64,000 nucleotides of DNA from positions 4,652-68,651 of the forward strand of contig NZ_JBQJIK010000044.1 in the NCBI RefSeq assembly GCF_052078665.1. The letters are read 5' to 3'. This DNA comes from Inquilinus sp052078665 (GTDB lineage: Bacteria > Pseudomonadota > Alphaproteobacteria > DSM-16000 > Inquilinaceae). Shown piece after piece: positions 39,986 to 48,310 of the stretch. Each line of letters begins with the position of its first letter. The first letter of the stretch is position 1. The notes beneath the pieces are model-generated. The model saw only the letters and a list, made by a program, of their open reading frames with translations, had not been told where the DNA came from and searched no databases. The position numbers and the translations under genes were made by a program.

Positions 39986-42022
39986 TCAGTCGAGCCCGAT
40001 GCGTTTCGCCGCCTCGCGGAACAGGCGCTGGTCCTCGGGCGCGAACCGCATGGCCAGGAGAAAGTCATCGACACGATACTGCGGCAGCGTGCGGCGGATC
40101 GCGGTGGCGTGCTCGCGCGCCTCGGCCAGACGCCCGGCCAGCGCCAGTGAGAAGGCTGCGATGGCCAGGATCTGCGCATGCGCGTTCGGGCGCGCGGCCG
40201 CCTTCACCCCCCAATCGGCCGCCTCGTCGAACCGGCCCAGGCGCACCAGCGCCATGGCGCGGGCGCCGAGGAAGCCGAACAGCATGGGGTCGAAGGGGCT
40301 CAGCCGGCGCGATCGTTCGGAGGCGGCGATCGCGGCGCCCGGATCGCCGCTCTGGGAGTGGACGAAGGCGAGGGTGTAGTGGCCCTGGGCGAAGTTCGGG
40401 CTCAGCTCGACCGCCTGCTCCAGCTCGGCGATGGACCGGTCATGGTCGCCGCGCAGCCACAGCGCCCGGCCCATGGCCCAGTGCGCGGTCGGGTCGCGGT
40501 CGTCGGCGACCAGGCTCTGCCCGGCCGCCTCGAAGGCCCGGTCGACCTCCGGTCCGCGCGGGGCCCAGCCCTGGAAGGCGCTCTGGAAATGGGTGAAGGA
40601 CAGGCCGGCATGGGCCCGGGCGAAGCTCGGATCCTGGCGCAGCGCGGTCTCGAAGAAATGCCGCGCCTGCTCGTTGTCGGCCCGGGTGAAGCGGTACATG
40701 TGCCACAGGCCGCGGTGATGCGCCTCCCAGGCATCCAGGGAGTTCGGCGGCCGCAGGATGGCGCGGTTGCGCTCGATCGTCTCGATCTCGCTGTCGATCG
40801 CCGCGACGATCCGGTTGCCGATCTCCTCGAGCACCAGGAATGCATCGTCCAGCGTCTGGTTGAACATCTCCGCCCAGACGATCCGGGCGCTGCGGGCCTC
40901 GGTCAGCTCGACCGTCACGGTCAGGCGCCGGTCCTGCCGCCGGGCAAAGCCGCTGACGACATAGTCGACATTCAGCATCCGCCCGGCATCCTCGGCCCCG
41001 ATGCGCCGGTCGCGCAGGGCGAACACGGTGCCCTGGGCGATGACGAACAGGCTGCGCAGCTTGGCCAGGCGGGTGGTGACATCATGGGCGAGGGCATCCG
41101 CCACGCCGTTGTGGGAGCCGGCCGCCGCCGGGTCGGCAAAGGGCATGACCGCGATCGAGGCACGGCGCGGGGCGGCGAGGGCGACGTCGTCAGGGCTGTC
41201 GCCTGAGGCGGCCATGGCGGGCGGTGGGCGGACGGCGGCGTCGCCATGCGACCGCACGGTCTGCCAAGCCTGGCGCAGGATGGCGCCGTCCAGCCCCTCG
41301 GCCTCGAACTGCCGGATCGCCGCCGCCAGATGGGCTTCGCCTTCGCGGATCCGGCCGTGCCGGGCGAGCTCACCCAGCACCAGCCCGTGCACGCGCGGAT
41401 CGAACGGCGCCAGCTCCAGCCAGGCCTCGAGAGGACCGAGCCGCAGCTCGTCGGGGGCGCTGGTGGCGAGATGCTCCAGCAGGGCGATGCGGCAGCCGCG
41501 GAAGCGGCGGCGCTGCGCCGCCAGCCAGCCGGTGAAGGCCGGGCTGCGCCCGATCTCCAGCCCGTCGAGGAACTCCCCGGCGAACAGGGCGGCCAGCGCC
41601 TGCAGCCGCTCCGGCGCGATCGCCGCGATGCCCTGCTGCGCCGCCAGGGCGACCTCGGCGGCGTCGGTGAAACCGTCCGCCAGGTCGAGCCGGACGGTGT
41701 CGCCCGAGGTCTCCAGCCGGGGCCGGCCGGGCTCGTCGACCAAGCTGCGGATCTTGCTCAGGCACCAGCGCAGCTCGCCCCGCGGGTCGCTGGGGCCGTC
41801 CCACAGCAGCTCGCACAGCTGGCTGCGCCCGACCGGATGGGGCGCCAGGGCCAGATAGGCCAGCAGGGCGCGGACCTTGCGCGATGCCGGCAGCGCGACG
41901 GCGACGCCGTGCCGGCGCACCGCCAGCGGCCCCAGCAGCCGCAGTTCGACCGGCGCGCCGTCTCGGGCCGCTCCTGCGGATTCCTTGGGAATTTCCACGC
42001 CGCCACCCACGCTCGCCTCCAC
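39986..42022 (-). CDS. Multi-domain regulator: SARP-like winged helix, bacterial transcriptional activation domain, FlgO/TolB-like domain and TPRs
   Basis: 678 residues. The N-terminus (about 25-105) is an OmpR/SARP-type winged helix ('ELRLLGPLAVRRHGVAVALP', 'RSQLCELLWDGPSDPRGELR'). A BTAD-like helical domain follows (about 110-245). The middle (about 285-425) resembles the FlgO/adenylate-cyclase-associated domain ('IAVMPFADP', 'VVSGFARRQDRRLTVTVELTEA'). The rest (about 440-650) contains tetratricopeptide units, for example 'AHWAMGRALWLRGDHDRSIAELEQAVELSP'-like helices. No membrane segment. It diverges from a methyltransferase gene that it could regulate. The start is a GTG; a second GTG eight codons in is equally possible because neither has a clear ribosome-binding site. 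Signal unknown. Confidence 0.82.
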   Translation of the reverse strand: MEASVGGGVEIPKESAGAARDGAPVELRLLGPLAVRRHGVAVALPASRKVRALLAYLALAPHPVGRSQLCELLWDGPSDPRGELRWCLSKIRSLVDEPGRPRLETSGDTVRLDLADGFTDAAEVALAAQQGIAAIAPERLQALAALFAGEFLDGLEIGRSPAFTGWLAAQRRRFRGCRIALLEHLATSAPDELRLGPLEAWLELAPFDPRVHGLVLGELARHGRIREGEAHLAAAIRQFEAEGLDGAILRQAWQTVRSHGDAAVRPPPAMAASGDSPDDVALAAPRRASIAVMPFADPAAAGSHNGVADALAHDVTTRLAKLRSLFVIAQGTVFALRDRRIGAEDAGRMLNVDYVVSGFARRQDRRLTVTVELTEARSARIVWAEMFNQTLDDAFLVLEEIGNRIVAAIDSEIETIERNRAILRPPNSLDAWEAHHRGLWHMYRFTRADNEQARHFFETALRQDPSFARAHAGLSFTHFQSAFQGWAPRGPEVDRAFEAAGQSLVADDRDPTAHWAMGRALWLRGDHDRSIAELEQAVELSPNFAQGHYTLAFVHSQSGDPGAAIAASERSRRLSPFDPMLFGFLGARAMALVRLGRFDEAADWGVKAAARPNAHAQILAIAAFSLALAGRLAEAREHATAIRRTLPQYRVDDFLLAMRFAPEDQRLFREAAKRIGLD

Positions 42023-42101
42023 GGGCGGCGGCTACGCTCGTCGGAATGGCAGAGGCTCGTGCCACATCGGGGCCGACTGCCGTCACCAACGGAGAACGAT
42101 C

Positions 42102-42950
42102 TTGGCCGCGCCCACCGCAAGCATGACTCAGAACCCGCCATCCGCTCAACCCGACCTCACGGCGGTCAAGGCCCGCCAGCAGGGGGCATGGTCCTCCGGC
42201 GACTACGCCGTGGTCGGCACCACCCTGCAGATCGTCGGCGAGGAGCTGTGCGAGGCGCTCGACCTCCGCGCCGGCCAGTCGGTGCTCGACGTCGCCGCCG
42301 GCAACGGCAATGTCGCCCTGGCCGCCGCCCGGCGCTGGTGCGACGTCACCGCCACGGACTATGTGCCGGCGTTGCTGGACCGCGCCCGCGAGCGCGCCGC
42401 GGCCGAGCGGCTGGCGATCCGGTTCCAGGAGGCCGATGCCGAGGCCCTGCCGTTCGCCGATGACAGCTTCGACGTCGTCGTGTCGACCTTCGGCGTGATG
42501 TTCACCCCGGACCAGGACCGCGCCGCGGCCGAGTTGCTGCGGGTGTGCCGGCATGGCGGCAAGATCGGCCTCGCCAACTGGACGCCGGACGGCTTCATCG
42601 GTCAGCTGTTCAAGACCATCGGCCGGCACCTGCCGCCGCCGGCCGGCATCCGGTCCCCGGCGCTGTGGGGCGCGCGCGAGCGGCTGGCGGAGCTGTTCGC
42701 GCCCGAGGCGGCGTCGATCGCCTCGGCGCAGCGGCATTTCGTGTTCCGCTACCGCTCGCCGGCGCATTGGCTGGAGGTCTTCCGGGGGTATTACGGCCCG
42801 CTTCTGAAGGCCTTCGCGGCGTTGCCGCCGGCGGGGCAGGACGCGCTGGAGGCGGACCTCGTGGCCCTGATCGCCCGGTTCAACCGCAGCGGCGACGGCG
42901 CCATGGTCGTGCCCAGCGAGTATCTCGAGGTCGTCGTCACCAAGGCCTGA
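42102..42950 (+). CDS. Class I SAM-dependent methyltransferase (UbiE/Methyltransf_11 type)
   Basis: 282-residue methyltransferase. SAM-binding motif I is VLDVAAGNGNVALAAA, motif II 'VTATDYVPALLDRARERAA', then 'FQEADAEALPFADDSFDVVV' and 'GGKIGLANWTPDGFIGQLF', all typical of UbiE/Methyltransf_11 proteins. Start choice: TTG at 42102 has GGAG seven bases before it, whereas the in-frame ATG at 42123 has none; using the ATG would shorten the protein by seven residues. It diverges from the TPR regulator gene (79 bp gap) and ends 2 bp from the convergent hydrolase gene. The acceptor molecule cannot be predicted. Confidence 0.87.
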   Translation: MAAPTASMTQNPPSAQPDLTAVKARQQGAWSSGDYAVVGTTLQIVGEELCEALDLRAGQSVLDVAAGNGNVALAAARRWCDVTATDYVPALLDRARERAAAERLAIRFQEADAEALPFADDSFDVVVSTFGVMFTPDQDRAAAELLRVCRHGGKIGLANWTPDGFIGQLFKTIGRHLPPPAGIRSPALWGARERLAELFAPEAASIASAQRHFVFRYRSPAHWLEVFRGYYGPLLKAFAALPPAGQDALEADLVALIARFNRSGDGAMVVPSEYLEVVVTKA

Positions 42951-42952
42951 GG

Positions 42953-43720
42953 TCAGCCCTGGGGCGCATTCCCCAGGAAGTCGGCGATGGCGAGGCCCAA
43001 CTCCGGCTTCGCCACCGCGCTCATATGGTTGCCGGGGATCTCGGCGTGGCGGCCCTGCGGCAGGGCGGCGGCGAGATCCGCGGCCGAGCCGTTGTCGTCG
43101 TCCTCGGCGCCGGCCGCCACCAGGGTCGGCACCGCGATCCGCGCCAGCGCCTCGCGCGGCGTGTCGACCGAGGTGCCGAGCACCTGCAGCAGCGCCTCCG
43201 GATCGCCGCCGACGGTCTTCAGGAAGGCCTCGGCCATCCATTCCGGCGTGCCGCGCGGGAAGCTGCCGAGATGGGTCAGGATGTGGCGGAAATAGGCGTT
43301 GCGGCCGCCGGCGCTGATGATGCCGTCGAGGCCCATCCCGGCCACGATCGCCCGCCCCGGCGCGGCGCCGCGCACCAGCATCCGCACCACTGTCCGCCCG
43401 CCCAGCGAATAGCCGCCGAGATCGTAGTCGGCGAGGCCGAGCTGCTCGACCAGCGCCAGCCCGTCATCGGCCAGGATGTCGGGTGGATAGGCGGCGGGGT
43501 CGTGCGGCCTGGCGCTGTCGCCATGGCCGCGCAGGTCCGGCATGACCACGCGATAGCCTCGGGCCGCGATCGCCGCGGCATGGCCGTAGCGCAGCCAGTT
43601 GACCGTGGCGGTCGAGAAGAAGCCGTGGATCAGCACCAGCGGCCGGCCCTCGCCGAGCTCGCGATAGGCGAGGTCGACGCCATCGCGGCCCTGGAAGCGG
43701 CGGACGGGAAGGTCGGTCAT
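42953..43720 (-). CDS. Alpha/beta hydrolase
   Basis: 255-residue alpha/beta-hydrolase fold enzyme. It carries the oxyanion motif LVLIHGFFSTA (about 29-39), the strand 'YRVVMPDLRGHGDSARP', nucleophile elbow GGYSLGG (Ser near 105), and a late catalytic His in 'IPGNHMSAVAKP'. It resembles the proline iminopeptidase/esterase-like subgroup. The upstream GNAT gene ends 4 bp before its start codon, so the two are co-transcribed. No signal peptide. Substrate unknown. Confidence 0.88.
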   Translation of the reverse strand: MTDLPVRRFQGRDGVDLAYRELGEGRPLVLIHGFFSTATVNWLRYGHAAAIAARGYRVVMPDLRGHGDSARPHDPAAYPPDILADDGLALVEQLGLADYDLGGYSLGGRTVVRMLVRGAAPGRAIVAGMGLDGIISAGGRNAYFRHILTHLGSFPRGTPEWMAEAFLKTVGGDPEALLQVLGTSVDTPREALARIAVPTLVAAGAEDDDNGSAADLAAALPQGRHAEIPGNHMSAVAKPELGLAIADFLGNAPQG

Positions 43721-43724
43721 GATG

Positions 43725-44150
43725 TCAGCGCTCGCGACGGTAGGAGAAGGCGTCGGTCAGCCGCGCCATCCCGGCCCGCTCGTAGAAGCCGACCGCGTCG
43801 GGCACCGAGACCAGGTACAGGCTCACCTGCGGCCCGAGCTGCCGGCGCGCCTCGTCCAGCAGGCCCTTGCCGACGCCGAGGCCCTGGGCCGACGGCGAGA
43901 CGGCGAGGTCGGAGAGATAGCAGCACCAGACCGAATCGGTGACGCCGCGCCCGACCCCGACCAGCGGCCGGCCGGGCTGGTCCAGTCGGGCGGTCACGAT
44001 CAGGTTGGCGCCGGCGATCATGGCCTGCAGCCGCGGTTCGTCGTCGACCGGGCGGATGCGGCCGAGGCCGGATTCGACCAGCACGCGCCGGAACGCGGCG
44101 ACGTCCAGGTCCTGCTCGCGACCGTAGAGGATGCGGGGCTTCTCGCTCAT
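43725..44150 (-). CDS. GNAT family N-acetyltransferase
   Basis: 141-residue single-domain acetyltransferase. The acetyl-CoA site is seen as 'CYLSDLAVSPSAQGLGVGKG', with the V-x-x-x-x-Q-G-L-G-V-G form of motif A, followed by 'VSLYLVSVPDAVGFYERAGM' (motif B). The Met start at 44150 is the natural one; upstream sequence in this frame is antisense to the opposite GNAT gene. It is the first gene of a two-gene unit with the alpha/beta hydrolase. The acetylated substrate is unknown. Confidence 0.9.
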   Translation of the reverse strand: MSEKPRILYGREQDLDVAAFRRVLVESGLGRIRPVDDEPRLQAMIAGANLIVTARLDQPGRPLVGVGRGVTDSVWCCYLSDLAVSPSAQGLGVGKGLLDEARRQLGPQVSLYLVSVPDAVGFYERAGMARLTDAFSYRRER

Positions 44151-44252
44151 GGCCGGGAGACTGCACCATCGCCGCCGGAGTCCGAAAGGGGTTTCCGGAG
44201 CCGGACCGGCGCCTCGGGTGTTGATCAAAGGCAACCGGTCGGGAGAGCCGGC

Positions 44253-44819
44253 ATGAGCTTCGCCATCCATCCGCTGACGCCGGACCGGTGGCCGGCGCTG
44301 GAGGACCTGTTCGGGCCGGCCGGCGCGGTCAATGGCTGCTGGTGCATGCATGGCCGCATCGGCGCCGCCTATCGCCGCCGGCCGCGGACCCGGAACAAGG
44401 CCGATTTCCGCGCGGTGGTGCAGCAGGGCCCGCCGCCCGGGCTGCTCGCCTTCGCCGCGGACGACCTGGCGGTCGGCTGGTGCCAGCTGACCCCGCGCAC
44501 GGCGCTGCCGGAGCTCGACCGCAACTGGCGCCTCAGGGCCGTCGACGACGTGCCGGTCTGGGCGCTGTCCTGCCTCTACATCCGCAAGGGCTGGCGCCGC
44601 CGCGGCGTCAGCGCCGCCTTGATCGAAGGGGCGTTGCGGGCGGCGAAGCGGGCCGGGGCGCCGGCGCTGGAGGCCTATCCCTTCGACGCCGCGGTCTCGC
44701 CGAGCGCCTCGGGCTCCGGCTACGCCTCGACCTTCGCCCGCCTCGGCTTCCGCACCGTCGCCCGCCGCATCCCGGCCCGCCCGATCATGCGGCACGATTT
44801 GGCCGGGATCGGGGGGTGA
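44253..44819 (+). CDS. GNAT family N-acetyltransferase
   Basis: 188-residue acetyltransferase diverging from the previous one. 'CWCMHGRIGAAYRRRPRTRNKADF' near residue 30 and 'SCLYIRKGWRRRGVSAALIEGAL' (acetyl-CoA motif A, about 113-135) match a family of bacterial GNAT proteins that often follow stress regulators. 'EAYPFDAAVSPSASGSGYASTF' is a further conserved block. GGGAGAG lies upstream of the ATG. The gene ends 19 bp from the convergent DUF899 gene. Function beyond acyl transfer is unknown. Confidence 0.88.
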   Translation: MSFAIHPLTPDRWPALEDLFGPAGAVNGCWCMHGRIGAAYRRRPRTRNKADFRAVVQQGPPPGLLAFAADDLAVGWCQLTPRTALPELDRNWRLRAVDDVPVWALSCLYIRKGWRRRGVSAALIEGALRAAKRAGAPALEAYPFDAAVSPSASGSGYASTFARLGFRTVARRIPARPIMRHDLAGIGG

Positions 44820-44838
44820 GGCATCTCCACGAGCCGCC

Positions 44839-45645
44839 TCAGGCGAAGGTCTGGGCGTCGACCTTGGCTTCGGCCGGGCCGCAGCACGACTCCGCCTGCT
44901 TCGGCGGCTGGTAGGTCGCCGCCGGGTCCAGGGCCGGGCCGGTCTCGTAGCGGTCGTGGTGACGCACCCAGGACATGGTGAAGGCCAGCCCGTCCTCGTC
45001 GCGGCCCTTCGGCACCAGGTCGAGATAGGTGTAGGCGGTCAGCTGCAGGTCGCCGCCGCGGCCGTAGGAGGAATAGGTGTGGTACACGGCGCCGGCATCG
45101 TCCCGGGCGAAGACGCTGGTGCCCGGCAGCTCCTCGACGGGGAAGGGCAGCTCGCCGTAATTGTAGGGCGTGCTGCCGCCGGCGGTCTGCTGCGGCGTGA
45201 AGGAGACGCCGAAATCGTAGTTGAAGTCGCTGCCATGCGACGACACCCATGTGAAGCGCCAGCCCATGCGCTGCTGGAACCGCCGGATCTCGGCCAGCGG
45301 CGCGCGCGACACTGCCGCGAAGGTCACGTCGCGGGCGGCCAGATGCACCAGCGTGCCGTCGATGGTGTCGGCCAGGAACGAGCAGCTCGGGCAGCCATGC
45401 TCCCAGCCCGGCGCCAGCATGAAATGGTAGACGATCAGCTGGCTGCGCCCGGCGAACAGCTCGGCCAGCGTCTCGCGGCCCTGCGGCCCGTCGAAGACAT
45501 AGGGCGTGTCGATCCGGACCCAGGGCAGGGTGCGCCGCTTGCGGCTGATCTCGTCGCGGGCGCGGGTCAGGGCCTTCTCCTCGGCCAGCAGCGCCTTGCG
45601 CGCGGCCAGCCAGTCCTCACGGGATGCGATCCGGGTCGGTTCCAT
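44839..45645 (-). CDS. DUF899 family thioredoxin-like protein
   Basis: 268-residue protein of the DUF899 group (thioredoxin-like fold). Visible marks are the start 'REDWLAARKALLAEEKALTRARDE', the central 'YHFMLAPGWEHGCPSCSF' with a CPSC pair, and 'VFARDDAGAVYHTYSSYGRGG'. A C-terminal 'QAESCCGPAEAK' adds another Cys pair. Members are often encoded with ArsR-type regulators; none is adjacent, but a palindromic AT-rich element lies 61-82 bp upstream. Function unknown; a redox role is inferred from the fold and Cys pairs. Confidence 0.88.
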   Translation of the reverse strand: MEPTRIASREDWLAARKALLAEEKALTRARDEISRKRRTLPWVRIDTPYVFDGPQGRETLAELFAGRSQLIVYHFMLAPGWEHGCPSCSFLADTIDGTLVHLAARDVTFAAVSRAPLAEIRRFQQRMGWRFTWVSSHGSDFNYDFGVSFTPQQTAGGSTPYNYGELPFPVEELPGTSVFARDDAGAVYHTYSSYGRGGDLQLTAYTYLDLVPKGRDEDGLAFTMSWVRHHDRYETGPALDPAATYQPPKQAESCCGPAEAKVDAQTFA

Positions 45646-45705
45646 GGGCTCCTCCAGGGGTTCGGGTAGTCGGGCAGCCTGCCTCGCCGACAGTGGTGAG
45701 GCAGA

Positions 45706-45727
45706 AACTTAACCAATAAGTTAACTT
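45706..45727 (-). promoter_or_regulatory. Palindromic operator candidate upstream of the DUF899 gene
   Basis: AACTTA (45706-45711) is inverted as TAAGTT (45717-45722), and AAGTTAACTT (45718-45727) is itself a perfect palindrome. The cluster is very AT-rich in a GC-rich setting and lies 61-82 bp ahead of the start codon. It fits an ArsR/MarR-like repressor site or a -10 region. Confidence 0.45.
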
Positions 45728-45842
45728 TAAGAACAACAGGCCTTCGCGTCAAGTCCGGTTGACAGCCGGTCCGGAATTCCGCTTGTCCGGTGGGGGCGCC
45801 GCACGGCAGCATGCGCGCCTGATCAAAAGAGGGGGTAGGCGG

Positions 45843-46568
45843 GTGAGCAACTCAGTCATAGGCCGCGTGGTCCGGCGCGCCGAAGGCATGATCGCGTCGG
45901 CGCGGCTGTCGTCGCTGACCCGGGAGGTGGTGAAGGAGAAGCTGACCTATCTCACGCCGCAGAAGCTGGCGCGACTGGAGTCGTCGGCCTCCGCCGTGGT
46001 CGAAAAGCGGATCCCCGGCGACATCCTCGAATTCGGCGTCGCCCTCGGCGGCAGCGCGATCCTCCTCGCCGATTTCGCCAAGAAGGGCGGCCGGCACTTT
46101 CACGGTTTCGACGTGTTCGGCATGATCCCGCCGCCCTCCGACAAGGACGAGGCCGACGCCAAGTCCCGCTACGAGACGATCGCCAGCGGCGCCTCGGTCG
46201 GCATCGACGGGGACAGCTACTACGGCTATCGGACCGATCTCTTCGGCGATGTCTGCAAGGCCATGGCGGGCCACGGCGTCCCCGTCGACGGGAAGACCGT
46301 GACCCTGCACAAGGGGCTGTTCGAGGACACGCTGCCCCATGCGCCGGTGCAGCAGGTCGCCCTGGCCCATGTCGACTGCGACTGGTACGACCCGGTCAAG
46401 CTCTGCCTCGATTATCTCGGGCCGCGGCTGCCGCCGGGCGGAATGGTCATCATCGACGACTATCACGCCTTTGCCGCATGCCGTAAGGCCACCGACGAGT
46501 TCCTGCGCAGCCGGCCCGACTTCGTGCTGGACGACGGCGACAACCCGATCCTGCGCCGGCGCGCCTGA
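45843..46568 (+). CDS. TylF/MycF-type O-methyltransferase family protein
   Basis: 241-residue SAM-dependent methyltransferase of the macrocin-O-methyltransferase group. Diagnostic segments are 'GDILEFGVALGGSAILLADF' (SAM binding), 'VALAHVDCDWYDPVKLCLDY' and 'GGMVIIDDYHAFAACRKATDEF'; the acidic residues in the last two bind metal in the family. The start is a GTG with GAGGGGG upstream; the 28 residues before it have no match. It diverges from the DUF899 gene and ends 13 bp from the convergent SDR gene. The acceptor is likely a sugar hydroxyl but unknown here. Confidence 0.87.
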   Translation: MSNSVIGRVVRRAEGMIASARLSSLTREVVKEKLTYLTPQKLARLESSASAVVEKRIPGDILEFGVALGGSAILLADFAKKGGRHFHGFDVFGMIPPPSDKDEADAKSRYETIASGASVGIDGDSYYGYRTDLFGDVCKAMAGHGVPVDGKTVTLHKGLFEDTLPHAPVQQVALAHVDCDWYDPVKLCLDYLGPRLPPGGMVIIDDYHAFAACRKATDEFLRSRPDFVLDDGDNPILRRRA

Positions 46569-46581
46569 CCCCGGGCCGGCG

Positions 46582-47361
46582 TCAGAGCGTGCCGGGGAAG
46601 GCGCCGCCGTCGATCAGGATGTTCTGGCCGGTGATGTAGCCGGCATGGACGCTGCACAGGAAGGCGCAGGCCGCGCCGAACTCGTCCGGCTGGCCGAAGC
46701 GGCCGGCCGGGATCGCGGCGCGGCGCCGGTCGGCCACCGCCTCGGCGTCCTGGCCTGAGCGCTGGGCCGCCGCATTGATGCCGCCGCGCAGCCGGTCGGT
46801 GTCGAAGGACCCGGGCAATAGGCCGTTGATGGTGACGCCCTTGCCGGCCATCTGCCGGGCGACCCCGGCGATGAAGCCGGTCAGGCCGGAGCGGGCGCCG
46901 TTCGACAGGCCCAGCTCCGGGATCGGCGCCTTCACCGCGCTCGAGGTGATGTTGACGATGCGGCCGAAGCCGCGCGCCGCCATGCCGTCGACCACCGCCC
47001 TGGTCAGGAAGATCGGGGTCAGCATGTTGGCGTCGACCGCCTTGATCCAGGCGTCGCGGTCCCAGTCGCGGAAGTCGCCGGGCGGCGGGCCGCCGGCATT
47101 GTTGACCAGGATGTCCGGCTCGGGGCAGGCGGTCAGCGCGGCCTCGCGGCCGGCCTCTGTGGTGATGTCGCCGGCGAGCGCCGTCACCTTGGCGCCGGTG
47201 ACGCGGCGGATCTCCTCGGCCGTCGCCTCCAGCGCCTCGGCGCCGCGGGCGGTGATGGTCAGCTCGACGCCCTCGCGCGCCAGCGCCAGGGCGCAGCCCT
47301 TGCCGAGGCCCTTGCTCGCGGCGCACACCAGGGCCTTGCGGCCCGCCAATCCCAGCTCCAT
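46582..47361 (-). CDS. Divergent SDR family protein lacking the YxxxK motif
   Basis: 259-residue Rossmann-fold SDR. The cofactor loop reads CAASKGLGKG (12-21), and 'DILVNNAGGPPPGDFRDW' and 'GYITGQNILIDGG' are standard. At the catalytic site, however, the Ser is kept ('ITSSAVKAP') while the expected Y-x-x-x-K is replaced by 'LSNGAR': Leu for Tyr and Arg for Lys. GGAGGAGAC precedes the ATG. Similar LSNxxR-type SDRs are known in proteobacteria and usually annotated as oxoacyl reductases. Either they use a different mechanism or they are not classic oxidoreductases. Followed by a LuxR regulator gene on the same strand. Confidence 0.85.
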   Translation of the reverse strand: MELGLAGRKALVCAASKGLGKGCALALAREGVELTITARGAEALEATAEEIRRVTGAKVTALAGDITTEAGREAALTACPEPDILVNNAGGPPPGDFRDWDRDAWIKAVDANMLTPIFLTRAVVDGMAARGFGRIVNITSSAVKAPIPELGLSNGARSGLTGFIAGVARQMAGKGVTINGLLPGSFDTDRLRGGINAAAQRSGQDAEAVADRRRAAIPAGRFGQPDEFGAACAFLCSVHAGYITGQNILIDGGAFPGTL

Positions 47362-47461
47362 GGTCCGTCTCCTCCCGCTCCGGCGGCGGGTCGTGCTTCG
47401 TGCGGAGGGGGCAGGGTGCGACGTCCGGCGGCGGATGTCACCCCATGGATGCGGGCGTCGC

Positions 47462-48211
47462 TCAGGGAACCAGCAGGCCGAGGGTGATGGCGGTGGCCAC
47501 GGCTTCGGAGCGGCTGGAGGCCTGCAGCTTGCGCATCGCCGAGGCGATGTACTCGTTGACGGTGTAGACCGACAGCGCCAGCTGGCGGGCGATGCTCTTG
47601 CTCGACGCGCCCTGGGCGATCCGCGCCAGGCAATCGCGCTCGCGCCCGCTGAGATCCGGGCCGGCCTGTGGCAGCTGGACGGCCTTGCGCCGGTCCGCGG
47701 CGGCCGCGATGCGCCCCTCGATCTGCACGGCCCGGTCGAGATGCGGGACGACGGCCCGCAGCATCCGCAACTCCTCGGCCGTGTAGGTCGGCTGCCGACG
47801 GGGGCGGTAGATCGCCAGGCAGACCGGCTGCGCCGTCACGTCCACCGTGTACCAGGACAGGCAGAACCAGAGGTGGTTCTGGCGGTAGAGGTCGTTGTAG
47901 ATCTCGGTCCGCTCCAGCGCCGGCTCCGGCACCAGGGCGCAATCGTCGACGGCGGTGCCCGGCGGCAGCTCGAACAGCTTCGGCCAGACCGGGTCGATGG
48001 TGTGATAGTAGGCGTCGTAGGCTTGGTGGGCGGCGAGGTCCAGATTGACCGTGACCGCCGTCTCCGCCGGCCGCGCCAGCCAGCGCAGCACGGCGGAGGT
48101 GCCGCCGACGGCCTGCGCCATCGCCGCAACCAGGCTGGTCCAGTCCTCGTCCCCGACCGCGGCATCATAGGCCCGCCCGATCAGGTCGCTGAGGGTGCGT
48201 TCGTCCGGCAT
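47462..48211 (-). CDS. LuxR family transcriptional regulator
   Basis: 249-residue regulator. The N-terminal about 170 residues have no clear autoinducer-binding signature and may be PAS/GAF-like ('SLVAAMAQAVGGTSAVLRWL'). The C-terminal LuxR/GerE helix-turn-helix is clear: 'LSGRERDCLARIAQGASSKS' and 'LSVYTVNEYIASAMRKL'. The ATG at 48211 is used; the longer frame begins at a TTG with no ribosome-binding site. It is transcribed in the same direction as the catabolic operon ending at 48311, 99 bp upstream, but need not belong to it. Target genes unknown. Confidence 0.87.
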   Translation of the reverse strand: MPDERTLSDLIGRAYDAAVGDEDWTSLVAAMAQAVGGTSAVLRWLARPAETAVTVNLDLAAHQAYDAYYHTIDPVWPKLFELPPGTAVDDCALVPEPALERTEIYNDLYRQNHLWFCLSWYTVDVTAQPVCLAIYRPRRQPTYTAEELRMLRAVVPHLDRAVQIEGRIAAAADRRKAVQLPQAGPDLSGRERDCLARIAQGASSKSIARQLALSVYTVNEYIASAMRKLQASSRSEAVATAITLGLLVP

Positions 48212-48310
48212 GGTGGGTGAGAATACTGTCCTGAAACGGCCCCGGAATAGGGTCGTTCCAGAAACGAAACAAGGGTGGAGTTGTTCCGGCAACCCAGATG
48301 TGCGGCCAGG

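Noticed and set aside
45646..45842. Riboswitch upstream of the DUF899 or TylF genes
   Set aside because: Only one short palindrome is present; no known aptamer core was recognised.
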